Shown here piece by piece: positions 14,199 to 27,100 of a DNA stretch of 64,000 nucleotides. The notes beneath the pieces are model-generated. The model saw only the letters and a program-made list of their open reading frames with translations. It was not told the DNA's origin and searched no databases. The DNA is from Colius striatus. Lineage: Eukaryota; Chordata; Aves; Coliiformes; Coliidae. Made by a program: the position numbers and the translations under genes. Position 1 is the first letter of the stretch. Every line of letters begins with the position of its first letter. The DNA lies in NCBI RefSeq assembly GCF_028858725.1, contig NC_084760.1:65105867-65169866 (forward strand). The letters are read 5' to 3'.

Positions 14199-14468
14199 GC
14201 CCCGGCCCCAGCACGACTCTGGACACAGGTGATATAAGAACGTATAAAAGAACCTTTAACAGAAGGCGTGAAGCAGCAGCCCGGGGCGGTCGGGGGCGGG
14301 AACAGGCACAGACGGGAGCGCGGGAGCGGGCCGGCAGCCACCGCGGCAGTGGCCACTGCTGCTGCTGGGGAGGCAGAGAGCCCCCAGCCCACAGTGTCCA
14401 CACCTTACAGCACTCAGGAGGGCTCTAGGATCCAGGCTCGGAGGCAGGCTGGAAAGTCTCTGCTTTCT

Positions 14469-14528
14469 TCCAAAAAAAAAAAAGCCCAAAACCAACCAAA
14501 CCAACCCCAAAAAAACCCCAAACCCAAA
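14469..14528 (+). repeat. A/C-rich low-complexity tract
   Basis: A run of twelve A followed by alternating AAACC/CCAAA blocks. It is a simple repeat in the inferred PEX39 3' UTR. Confidence 0.8.
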
Positions 14529-14665
14529 GCACTGCAGAGCCAAACCATGACAGGGGCTGGGCCTGGTGATGAGAGATGCTCCCAGGACAGGCTTGGTCTC
14601 TTACAGTCAAGGCTGTAGCTTCATGCAGTAGAACTTTGTGCTTTCTTTTTCTTCATGAGTATTAA

Positions 14666-14671
14666 AATAAA
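14666..14671 (+). terminator. Poly(A) signal AATAAA, probably PEX39
   Basis: A canonical AATAAA on + lies 468 nt after the PEX39 stop, with T-rich sequence upstream of it and a downstream 'catgtctgatca'. It is the first such signal after the gene. Confidence 0.5.
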
Positions 14672-15116
14672 GCAAACCAAAACATGTCTGATCACTTTAA
14701 CACGTATCCATCATTAAGGCATACGTAGTGCAAGGATTTCCTCTTCAGAAAAAACCAAAAATCTCTCTTTTTCATCACTTCCAGCATTCACTTCATGCTG
14801 TTTTGTGACCTCTTCATCTTTGCAGGAGGACAAAGGACTGCCAACCACTCTCAATCCCGCGGCCTGCTGGGAGCAGGGATATTGCTTGATTTCCATACGC
14901 CACATCACGATAGCTACTGATCCTTTAGGAAGGGCAAATGAACTTGGAGCTGCGTTTTGGCACCATACAGCTGGGCGACCGCTCTGTCTCAACACAAACG
15001 TCAAATTAATCTTCCAAACATGTGAAGAACCTGAGAACCGATTTAACATTCAAAACCTGCCAGGAGCAAAGGCAGGGGCTGCCCCATGCTTCCTGCCCCC
15101 CAGCAGCAGCACAGAG

Positions 15117-18100
15117 CTACTCCACGTTGAGCTTGGTTTTGATGTTCATCGCCGCCAGCTCTGCCACAAAGTAACGGAAGACATGGGGCACGGGGACAAC
15201 CTCGATGGTGTCCACCATGCTGCAGACGGAGCAGGAGTAGCGCCTACTGCCCATCACAGAGGAGGAGTGGGGTGGTTTCTCCAGCATGGGAGACGTCATG
15301 CTGCCACAGCTCGTGCAGACATAGGCTACAGAGCCGTCGGAGCAGTTGAAGAGGCGGTCTTGCAGCAGGAAGGACGTGCCGTGAGCCAGCAGAGCGTCAC
15401 GCTCCATCTCCCCAAAGCGGATTCCGCCTTCCACGTTCCTCCCCTTGACGGGCTGGTTGGTGACGGCGTCCCGCGGCCCTGTTGTCCTCACCTGGAACTT
15501 GTCCGAGACCATGTGGCGCAGGCGCTGATAGTACACCACTCCCACAAAGATCTCTGCCTCCAGCTCCAGCCCACTGATGCCACTGTACATCTTCTCCGTC
15601 CCAAAGAAGTTGTAACCTGCGCTCACCAAAGTCTCACCGAAGTACTTGAGGGCCGAGTTCTTCTCCGTGAAGGTGAAGGGAGTGGCGTCGTAGGAGATGC
15701 CGTGCAGTGCCGCCGACTTCCCTGCCATGCTCTCGATCAACATCCCAATGGTCATACGGGAGGGAAAGCCGTGAGGGTTAAAGAGGATGTCTGGAACCAT
15801 CCCGTTCTCCATGAAGGGCATATCCTCCACTGGCCAGAGCTGGCTCAAGATGCCTTTCTGTCCGTGCCGGCTGGCAAATTTGTCTCCCACAGTTGGGTTT
15901 CGGGGAACCCTCACAGTGATGCAAGCCTTCTTGAACTTCCCAGTGCCACGGTCATTGCTGCATAACCTGACGTTGTCCACAATGCCAACTTCCTTGTTCC
16001 TGTGCAGGTGGAACAGCAGCAAAGGTGTCAGGTGTGCCTAATGATTTTTAGCTACACAAAAACCACTCCAACCCCAACCCAAACTACTTCATAAAAGTCT
16101 CATAAAATGCCTTGGGAGAGCTAAGCAACAGCACCCGTCTGGAAGGGAACTATTCAGTAGCGAGGGAAATCAGACATTAAGCCAAGGAAGCAATGGCATC
16201 ACACAAGTGCCATTCATTTGCTTTTTTTAATGCTGAAAGCACAGCTACAGCTTTTTGGTGATCAGGTAATGTGCCACCCATGACTTTAAAATAAAGATCA
16301 TTTAAAGCTGGCTCATCTGTATCACACTTCATGACAACCTGCATCCCAAGGCCATCTGGCTTGGTTTAAGGCAGCAGCCCCTTTCTCTACTCCCAAGAAA
16401 TTCACACCAAAAAAACAAAGGAACTAGGTTCAGTGCAAAGCAAAGAGTTGAGAGCAGAAGGGGAAGGCACAGCAGGAGCTGAGAGGGCTTTGCTAACAAG
16501 TGCCTTGTTCGGGGTGTGATACTTCTCCAGATGAACCCTCAGCCTGATGTATTGTTCACAAGGTGTGTTCTGTAGGTTTAACTGCTGTTAGAGAGCTTTC
16601 AAACTCTCCACTCGTTTCGGAGATGACAGCTAAAGAATAAATATCTTCTGTGTAAGACAAAGATTTTCTCCTTTGAACTTCTAGTGAACACAGTGTTTGC
16701 AGAAGGCCTGTACCCAAGTTTAAGCTTCTGTTTCAAAGCTATTATTTTGCTGTGTTCAAATGCAACCAGGGTACAGGCCATCACAAAAAGAAACATACAA
16801 AAAAAAAGCAGCTATGCTTCATAAGCCTCTTCCAAATCTGTTCAAACTTAAGTCAAAGTCTCTGTCCCAAAGAGAGGGCTTTCCCAAGCTATACACGATT
16901 TAACAGCGTATGTAGCACTTCAGAGAGCACAGACAATTCCCTAGTAAGGGTCTCTGAGGCAAACTGGGGGACAGAGCCAACACCAAGAGCCAGGAACTTC
17001 AGATCTCTGTAACAACCCAAATTGGACCAAGAATGAACAAAAGCTGAATGGTACAGAGTTAAAATGGCTCCTCTGGATGAGGAACCTGAACTAAGGCAGG
17101 TCTGGCAGGACATTGTTGGGAAACAGGAGCATGAGGTGAGAGAACCAAAGGGGGCTCCACAAGTGAGGCCAAGAGCAAGCTCACAGATCCCTTACCAGCA
17201 TGTGCCAGATCTCTTAGCTCTGCTCCATGACCAGGACTCTGGGAGTCCACAGCAGCCTCCCCAGTGCAGCTAAAGCACTGTCTGTTACAAAGTAATGCCG
17301 GTTCCTCTGTTACCCCAGTGCTTCTCAAACCAATTCACCTTCACAATGTGAGTAACTACACAGCACTATCCTCGCCCTATAAATGCTGTAGGAGACACAG
17401 GTAAGGCCTGAAGTTGTACAGACACCTGGGAGCGCAGGATGCATTTAAACATAACAATTTTTGTCAATGCCTTTGCTTCCCTTTCCTGAAAGAATTAAGG
17501 GCATTTAAAATGAAGGCTTTAGCAGCATTCTCTCTTTCAACCAAAGTTCAAACTCTTAACCGCGAAGTATTCCAAGGAAGAGAGGGGTGTAGTTGATACA
17601 TGTCAACATTCTAGTAGTTTGCAGGCTGCAATGTTAATAACAATGCTCTTTGAACCCTTAATCCAATAACAACTTTGCTTACAGGGTTTCCCGGCAAGTC
17701 TCTGGGACCAGGGACTTGGTTTTGGTTGTCTGTTTGGTGGTTTTTTTGAGTTTTTTTAGACAATGCTACTGAAAATGACTGTGACAGATGGTCAGAGAAA
17801 CAGCCCTTGGGAGACAGCAACACATTTCTGTAAGCTCTTTCTTTTAAATAGCCTCAGATTCTCTTACTGTGATAAGTCAGGCATACACTGGCTTAAGAGA
17901 AAAGCCGTGATAAAGAATCCCAGAATGGTAGGGGTTGGAAGGGACCTCTGGAGATCATCCAGTCCAAGCCCCTCCATCAGGTCACACAGGAATGTGTCCA
18001 GCTGGGTTTGGAAACCTCCAGAGAAGGAGCCTCCACACCCTCCCTGGGCAGCCTGTGCCAGGGCTCCCTCACCTCAACACCAAAGAAATTTGTGTTTAAG

Positions 18101-21100
18101 TGGAACTTTTTATGTTCCAGCTTTTTGTGTCCATTATCTGTTGTCCTGTCAGTGGACACTACAGAAAAAAATGTGAACCCATCCTTCTTACACCCACCCT
18201 TTAGGCACTTGTAAGTGTTGATAAGTTTCCCCCCCACACCCAGTCTTCTCTTTTCTAAGCTGAACAGCCTCAGGTCTCAAAACCTTATACACGTGGCAGT
18301 GATCTACAACATGAACTGCACAGTTTCTTTCTCAAAACATGGATGATATCATGTGAGGAGGAAAGAGAACACCTGGAATAAAAGATGCTGCAGGTCACTG
18401 AGGATAGCGGTGCTCAGACTGCCCACCACTGCTGTGTGCAGCTCAGAGGGACACGCTGTACTTACGGGTAGTACACAGTGAAGGTCTCCCCTGTGTTGAG
18501 GTTCATGAAGCTGTAGAAGGGGTCCCCAGGCTGTAGGATTGAGCCAACAAAAGGCAGCCCGTCGGCATCCAGCTTCTCTGTAACATTTGGGTCACCAGGC
18601 CTGACGCCAAACACTAAATTGTCACCAGCCCTGCTGGCTTTAAGGGAAAGGTCAATGCTCTCCATCTTGATAACGCTTCCATAGGCAAACCCTCTCTGCC
18701 AGGAAGATTTGTTCACAATCTAAAAAGAATAAACAAAGACCTGTTAAAGACTTACTAATAACAAAGAAAGCATTTCCATTCTGATCTGAGTCTTAGCAAT
18801 GCTGCTTTCATAAGTAAAGCCTCCCAGCAAGTCACCATTCCAAAAGAGCCAAACCTCCCGTAACCCCAGTATTTTTCAATGCTGGAAGCCCACTGCCCTT
18901 GCACGAGGGAGCTCCCCTCTCCTAACAAGACCTATAGACTAGCAGAAGCAAAAAAAAAGGCTCTTCTCAGCTAGTACTACCCTTCTTCCCCATCCCTCAC
19001 ATGAATATCCTTACAGGAGAGCAGGATTTGTCCTTTTGGTGACTCACCATTGCGTCTTCCATGTCATAGCCGCTGTAGGAGATGACAGCCACAATGGAGT
19101 TGGTGCCAATTGGGTAGCTGTCCATCCCATAATAGTCATACATGCTGGGCCGCACCAGAGGGCTCTGCGGGGTGTGAAGGCGGTACAGCTTGTTATCTGA
19201 GCGGTCCTTGTAGTTATACACTGGGAACCCCATTGTTTGCTTTCCTGGAGAGAAAGAGAGGAGGGAGAAGAGAGGAGGGGGGAAGCTGGATTTATTCAGG
19301 ATCAGTTCAAAGTGAATCTATGTTTCATCTTCCATATATCTTGTTATGAAGAAAGCTGGAAATATTTACAATGATAATCTATCTTAAAAACTCTTGGAAT
19401 TTAATAATTGCCCTAAGACCAGTTGTAAAAGTTTCTGAGCCATAACATTCAATCTCTTTCATAACATTTCCTAGCTTTGTGTCTTTTCTGCATTTAAAGA
19501 TCTCCAGTAAAGGTGATGTTTTTCAGTTTTGTTTTTGTTGTTGCTTGTGTGTGTTGTTTTTGGGTTGTTTTTTTTTTTTTTTTTGAGGATGGGGTGTGTT
19601 CCTCTCCTCAGTTTCCCGTAGTGAGGCACACCTCACATATTTTCAGGCCAAAAAGCATTTGCTTCTCCAGTGTAAATGTATCGGCAAGGAAGACAAGTTT
19701 TCATAGAATCACAGAATGGTAGGGGTTGGAAGAGACCTTTAGACCTCATCTAGTCCACCAAGCCCCCTGCAGAAGCAGGGTCACCTAGATCAGGTCACAT
19801 AGGAACATGTCCAGGCAGGTCTTGAAGACCTCCAAGGAAGGAGACTCTACAACCCCTCTGGGCAGCCTGTGCCAGGGCTCCCTCACCTCAACAGTGAAAT
19901 AGTTTTTTCCTATGTTTAAGTGGAACTTTTTGTGTTCCAGCTTCATCCCATTACCCCTTGTTCTGTTGCTAGATACAATAGAAAAAAGGGATGTCCCAAC
20001 CTCCTGACACCCACCCTTTAGATATTTATAAATGTTAATAAGTTCTCCCCTCAGTCTCCTCCAGACTAAACAGCCCCAGTTCCCGCAGCCTTTCCTCGTA
20101 TGAAAGATGTTCCAGTCCCCTGATCATCTTGGTGGCTCTGTGCTGGACTCTCTCCAGCACTTGAACATGGATACATTGGAAGTGTGGAAAAACTAATGTT
20201 TTAAGGACATATTTCTGACGATATTGTCAGAAATGTAACACTACTGAGGCTATCATGGTAATGAGACCTGCTCCCTTGAAGCCCCTAGCCCCATACTTTG
20301 TTTTAGCCTGCCTTTTTGGCTGTTTTAAAAAGATAAGCTTCTTGCACACTGCTTGCCCCTCGGTTGACTGAAATCCCTGCTCCATATCTTATCCCAGTTT
20401 CTTTCTGACAACCAAAGAAATCAACTGACGTCTTTATCAAAGAGTTGACAGTAAAGACACCCACCCTGTTGCTGCAGTGCTGCATGACTCTTGCAACAGA
20501 TGCTGAGCAAGTGTCCTCTCAACAGCTGCAGTGGTGAGACAGCAGCCACTCACATGGAAAACAGGTGGCACGGAAACCTCAGGCACAGTACCACAGAGCG
20601 TCTACCATAGCTGCCAGTCAGGAGGTTAACCTCTGGGGGTTGTGGGACCAGAGGACTGTTGGCAGCACAGCTGTCAGACATCAACACTGTCACACAGCTG
20701 GTGCAGTGCTCTTTATTCATCTGTATGATCAACGACACTGAATTAAGAAAAAACCCAACAGAAATAAAGGCTTAAGGAAGGCAACATGATCGCAACAACC
20801 TAGAACTGCGTGCTGAAAGGCAGCCAGGATGGTAAAACTTGACTTCATCTACTTAACTTGTTCCCTGTGAGGGAGCCCTGGCACAGGCTGCCCAAGGGAG
20901 GGTGTGGAGGCTCCTGCTCTCGAAGTTTCCAAAACTGCCTGGACACGTTCCTGTGTGACCTGATGGAGGGGAGTGTCCTTTAGAAGGGCCTTGGACTGGA
21001 TGATCTCTACAGAACTCTTTCCAAACCTCACCACTGTGATTCTGTGATCTACTTTGCCATGAAAAAATGGCTGTTGATCAACTTCAGTGTTGAAAAAACA

Positions 21101-24100
21101 TCCGGGAAGAGTTGTTACTTGGGAATGCAGGAAGACACACTGGAATAGACACGCGAGATGTTCTTCTTCCCTCCTCCCTTGCCCAGGGACTTGCAGCACT
21201 GGGTACTACAGCACTTACCCATCTGGCACTGGTACATGTTTCGTGGACTTTGGTTGTGGTCAGAGAAGGGGATGAGGTTGGCCACCACACTCAGAATGCT
21301 GTGAGGGAAGAGCTCCTGGTGAGTGGTCACTCCAGGTACCACCTCTGACTCCAGGGCGGCCACGTTCATGAAGACCTGCAAGCATCAAAGCAAATCACAC
21401 TCATTCACTACCTTCTTTTAAAAAGAAGGAAACAAACCAAGCTACGTCTGATGGGTTTTTTTAACCTATTTCAATTTTAGCTGTGTTCATTTTCTGCACC
21501 TTAGTGATATTAGCAGATGAGGTAATATCAGATTCTTGGTGTCAAACTGTTAAACTGCCTGTCACAATCACAGACGAATGGCAAGGAAATAAAGTCTAGA
21601 AATACAAATCTGCACTAACATGTCCTCCTTCCTGCTTCCCATTTCAGCTGTTCCAAATGGGCAAGTTCCCTGGCTAACCACTGCTTGTCTGCCTATGGGC
21701 AGTTTGGAGAATGTGATGTAACACCAGAAGACACAGTACACACAAGACAGTGATCCTTTGCCTCAAAAGCTTCACTAAATTGATACTGAGAACAGTATCT
21801 CAGAGAGATCCCTACAGTCCTTATAAGATGTTTACAGGAAAGCCATCAGCAGGTGGTGAGACAACCCTTTTACCACCTATTCTAGCTTTTCAACACAAGC
21901 TCCCTATGTCCCATTTTCATCTCCTTTAACAAATAACTTTCCCAAACCATTGTTTTTGACGGTAGGTACCTTTGTAATAGTCAGTGCTTTAATCAAGGAA
22001 ATGTGCAAACCCCACCTGTTCCAGAGTACCAATCCACTCATTCTTTCCATAGAAGAGGTTTCTGACAGGCCGCACCATCCGGCAAGGGGTAGTGAAAATA
22101 AACAAACCAGGATACAGACTGGGTTTTCCTGTCATGGGGATGAGCACCACTTCTGCCCGAGCAGGAAACCTCTTCTCTTGTGTTATCTATTTGGACAAAG
22201 AAAGGCCAATTGAGAAACACAACTCAACATTGGTTTAGTTATACTGAACCCAACAGGCCACACAATGAAAACGCCAACCATAGGTGTAGCTACTAAAATA
22301 AAACGCTGGACAAAAGCTTTTAAAAATACTCTTAGAAAGATCTCCACCAGGAAAAGGATTGAATATCACAGAATCACAGAATGGTAGGGGTTGGAGGGGA
22401 CCTTTGGAGATCATCTAGTCAAACCTCCCTGCTCAAGCAGATTCACCTAGATCAGGTCGCAGAAGAATGTGTCCAGGTGGGTCTTGAAGACCTCCAAGGA
22501 AGGAGATTCCACACCCTCCCTGGGCAGCCTGTGCCAGGGCTCCCTCACCTGAACAGTAAAACAGTTTTTTCCTTATGTTTAACTGGAACTTTTTGTGTTC
22601 CAGCTTCATCCCATTACCCCTTGTCCTCTTCCTAGGTACCATAGAAAAAAGGGATGTCCCAACCTCCTGACACCCACCCTTTAGATATTTGTAACTATTA
22701 ATGAGATTCCCCCCCTCAGGCTCCTCTTCTCCAGACTGAACATCCCCAGTTCCCGCAGCCTTTCCTCATAAGGAAGATGCTCCAGTCCCCTGAACATCTT
22801 GGTGGCCCTGTGCTGGACTCTCTCCAGAAATTCTCTGTCCCTCTAGAGCTAAGGAGCCCAGAATTGGACACAGGACTCCAGATGAGGCCTCACCAGGGCA
22901 GAGCAGAGGGGGAGCAGAACCTCCCTCGAAAGCATTTTCATGAAAAGTTCTAGAAATGATGACTTCATCAACAGACAGACCAAACACAGAATCAGGGAAT
23001 CTATGGTAGGTGTTGGAAGGGACCTCTAGAGATTATTAACCCTATGCTAAAGCAGGTCCCACCTACATCAGGTCAGACAGGAATGCATAGAAAGAAGAAC
23101 AGAAATTGCTACTCCAATACTAACATTCAGCCAAGGGTTTAAAAGTAGTTCCAAATGTGCCTATTTTTCACCACTGCATATTGAGGATGTTTAGCTAAGA
23201 AGTATTTTAAACAAGGTGACCTTGAAACGGCGGAGAGTTTCTGCTATCTCAGGAGCCAGCTCCCACTCTACCCAGCCAACCACGGAGCCATCCAGCACCA
23301 CTCTGCAACACTCTATGTAAGGCTTGGTCGGAGTGCCATCAATGGGGGTGACACCTGTGAGAAGAGGGGGTTGGCAGAAGAAAACAGCCAAAAAAGCAAA
23401 GAAAACACAGAAATTATTTCTGCAGGAAGCCTTAATCCACACCAAAAAGCTTTCTGAGACATGAAAATAAATCAGACTTACAGGGAAACACTGTAGATTA
23501 CTTAATGGAAAACGTAAAATATGCCCAACTAAGAGTGCCATTCTCTTCCCCATCTCAATGAGTCAGATAAGGACTCTCATTATTGTGGTAATTACAAGTG
23601 AGCTGCAGTTCTTCTCGTTGGCATTAGAAAGTGACTGCCTGGGCCAACTTCTTAGAGCCTGTACTGTTCAATTCCTACAGCACACAGCTAAGAGACATTT
23701 ACACTGAACTCCACGCTCTCCAAAAGGTCAACTTGCCCGTGTAAGCAACATGCCACTCACCACTATGAGGAAGCACAGTACAGGTTTAACTCGATTTCAC
23801 CATCTCAAGAGTGTACGGTGATGGTATACGAAGAGCCCAGCCCAGATGCAGGTGTGCAGGGCAGAAAGGTACAGACAAAGACTGCTTGATTTAACGATCA
23901 AGCCAGTAAAACATACCTAGGGAACACAACAAAGGTGGAATGTCTATCACGGGCACCATCTCCGTCACGATTTCACACACAGCTGTCATGTGGTTCATCA
24001 AGCCACAGGGTTCTCCATCTGGAGTGTCCACAGGGCACAGGAACCCCCAGGATTCAGGCAGCAACTTCCTGACAGTCGTAGTTCTCATCTGGGAGAATGC

Positions 24101-27100
24101 TGCCCCTCTGTGTATGCAGCGGAAGTGCGAGAGGTAGCGAATGAAGTTCAGCTTGTCTCCTACCACGCACAGCCCGCTATCCTGCAGCATACCCAGGCCT
24201 TGGGAATAAAAATTGACATTTATGGCAAGAAGTCATCAAGTTTTAACAAATTAAGTATGATGCTACAAGGTGGCTTCTTATTTTCCACTAATAAGCCCTA
24301 AAGATGTTCACAGAGAATCCCAACAACAGAAGGCATGTGTGCTGTTGCCCGTGCACAGGTTAACTCAGTGACCTGTAAGAGGCCTAGAGACTTCGAATTC
24401 CAAGCTATTGCTTCAACTCCAACTCCCTTTAGAAACACATGAAAAGTCACTCCCAGTGAAGCGACCTGGGGATTTGCAGATTGTTCTCTTTACAGAAATT
24501 CTGTGGCCTTCTAATTTCATTTTCTTTTCTGGTGAGCATTCCATTACAGTACCATCACACTAGATACGCCAGTGAAGGGTCAGGTCAATTTGAAATATAC
24601 ATTAGCAGCTTCCCTTCATTTGAGCTCACACGAGCAATGGGGCAGTCCTGATAAAACAAATGCCCCTTCTCTCTCTTACACTGCACCTTCTAACAAGAAA
24701 TTACCTTTGGGAAAACAACTCAAAATATGGTTGCTCTTTTGGACAATGCTAAACTTCATTTCATCAATTTATCTCAGTAGATGTTTTGCTTTAATAATTA
24801 ACCTGTTTTATAAAGTCTATGCTTGAGGAGTAATCTTGCCTTTTTCTTCAACTATCACTTTCCTCACACTACGTTCATTAATTGAGTTACAGTGTACAAT
24901 GTCTGCATACAAAGAGTTGTTTTCAGTTAAGGGCTCTGTTTTATATTGTTTCTCATTCTGTTCAGCAGGAAAAAAAAAACATCAAAGAGGCTTCTTAAGC
25001 CTAAAGATTTATTTACCAGTTTTAGATCGCAGGTTACCAGTTGCAAGAAGATATTCAAATGGTTTGGAAAAGTCTGTTGCCAGGCTGAATGCCTTCACCA
25101 AGCTGTCTGTATTTATGCTGATATCTGCCTTTTCTGCTCTTTTTTCCAAAACGAACTTAACAGATTGCAACCAGCTTTCAAGCCTCTCCTACAGTTTAAA
25201 AGTGAGAGATTTAAAACAGAAAAATAAAAGCTCAAATTAGAACTTTACATTAGTTGCACATGCTTCAGAAACTCTCTGAAATCAGTAGGACAGACAACTT
25301 TTAGGGATTGATAAGTTTCCCAGTTGTATTTCCCACACTGACCTAATTTTATTAAAATGCCGATGGTATCAAGCCAATACAGACCTGCAAGGGAAAATAC
25401 CTGCCCAACAGCTTAGTAATCGCTTCTACCCAGACCTGTGGCGAGTCTGGCAAATGAAATGCAAGAACAAGATTTCACAAACAGATTCCAAAGCAGAAAT
25501 AATTCCACTGATTAGCCTGCTAAATACAGGGACAAAGTAAAATCACATTACTAAGTAAGTTTAGATTCCAAAACTTGAAGGCCACGGACACACAGTATTG
25601 AAGTGTTGCTCAGACAATATGAGATAGTGGACTGGACTTTCATTTTAACTTATTTTATTGCTGCTGTGATCTTAGATACTATATAAAAAGAGAGAAAAGA
25701 ACATAAGATACACAGCAATACTCTTTATACTGCCACACTGTGTCTGCTCTATTTAGGATTTGTGCACTCAGAAAAGGTGCTGCTAACTCCCTCCTCCCTG
25801 GTGATCTGACAGGGCCAGGCAAGAAATCAACCTCTTCCGATTCCTGGTGGCAGTTCCATATAGCACTGAAATACTTCACAAAACTCACATTTTACTTTAT
25901 TCCTAAACTCACTGATACCTCTCTAGTAGCAGAGAGGTTTTAGCAGTCTTTCAACAAAACAATGCTAAAAAAAAATTCTGGCTAAAGTGAAAAAGAAAGG
26001 TTAAATCTGTTGTCTAAGAACTCAGAGAAGTATCTCTACTTCGGGATGAGAACCACCATTCCACAATGAAATTCGGGGGACAGTCAAGCTTCTGAGCAAG
26101 GATATTTTCCCTGTGGCATCCTAAAATGAGGAATCCCTAAGAGAGAAACGGAATTCATATTGAATTGGAATAGATTAAGAAATCTTGTTTTTACATCACC
26201 AGTAATAAAGTCACAAGCATGCTACCAACTTCCTGATCTGTATGGAATTTAAAGACAGGAGTGATGACAACATCATGAATTATCCCTTTTGGAAGACAAG
26301 AGGGAGGCAGTTATTTTCTTGTACACTTGCCATGTGAAACAGCAGCATCACTACCACAAGGCAGATCTTTACCACTCCTCTATCAGCTGATACAATAAAA
26401 GTATGCTGTTCCAAAGCCCTCTTCAAACACCCGAAGGAGCTGTATGCCTCTTTCCTCAGACTCCTACCCTGAACGAAGTGCTTTAATCTGCTCTGGAAAA
26501 CTACAGAGCTCTTTATTCTGGGTTTTGTACAGGCTTTTCTTTAGCATATTTAATAACCTACACTAAGATTATCAAGCTTTCCTCAGATGCAGTGCCTGGT
26601 TACACTACATCCAACACTCACTCAGCCTTCAGAGCATACTCAGGCTCTTACATTTCTGTCCCCATGGTTGCTGTGAGGTCTGGGCAGAATGTTCATTACA
26701 TTCATGGGCTTAAAGACCTTACCTTTAAGAACATAAGGAAAAGTTGTCCTGGGGTAAGCACTTCTTGATTCATCAGACTGTCTGGATTATCCTCCATGCA
26801 CTCCCCTTTGGCAAAAGCATACAGCTTCCGGGTCATCATACAGAGCAGGTAGAACTTTTCAGTTCTGTTTGTCAGGTGTATGCAGATGCACTTGCTGGAG
26901 GGACAGAAAGGAGGACAACTGTCTCCTCATGCTAGCTGTTGAAATTCAAGTCTTTTTTCCTAAATAAACACAAGCCTTTGTGTTTTGGTTTTTTTTTTTG
27001 TTAGATGTCCTTGTAAGTATAAAGCTTATGTAAACAGGTATTTGAGTCAGGACCAGTCAACAGCTGAGGTTTGTGTGTTATTTTACAGTAGCTATGACAC

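Larger units (their letters stand above)
13700..14370. promoter_or_regulatory. CpG island and shared PTCRA/PEX39 promoter region
   Basis: PTCRA (ATG at 13801, minus) and the small plus-strand gene (ATG at 13962) are head to head with 160 bp between start codons, inside one CpG island that also covers the hexanucleotide repeat. A shared bidirectional promoter is the simplest reading. No TATA box stands out. Confidence 0.6.
14199..15116. other. Convergent 3' region of PEX39 and POLR1B
   Basis: Between the two stop codons I see the probable PEX39 3' UTR, an A/C-rich low-complexity tract and a plus-strand AATAAA. No canonical minus-strand signal for POLR1B was found, so its cleavage site is unclear. 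No other gene is supported. Confidence 0.55.

Noticed and set aside
13367-14428. A 353-codon open frame on + through PTCRA and the GC repeat
   Set aside because: It is antisense to the PTCRA Ig exon, includes the Gly-Pro reading of the hexanucleotide repeat, and owes its length to GC content.
14805-15965. A 386-codon open frame on +
   Set aside because: It is the antisense shadow of the last POLR1B exon (15999-15117), whose minus-strand protein matches RNA polymerase I closely; the plus frame has no recognisable motif.
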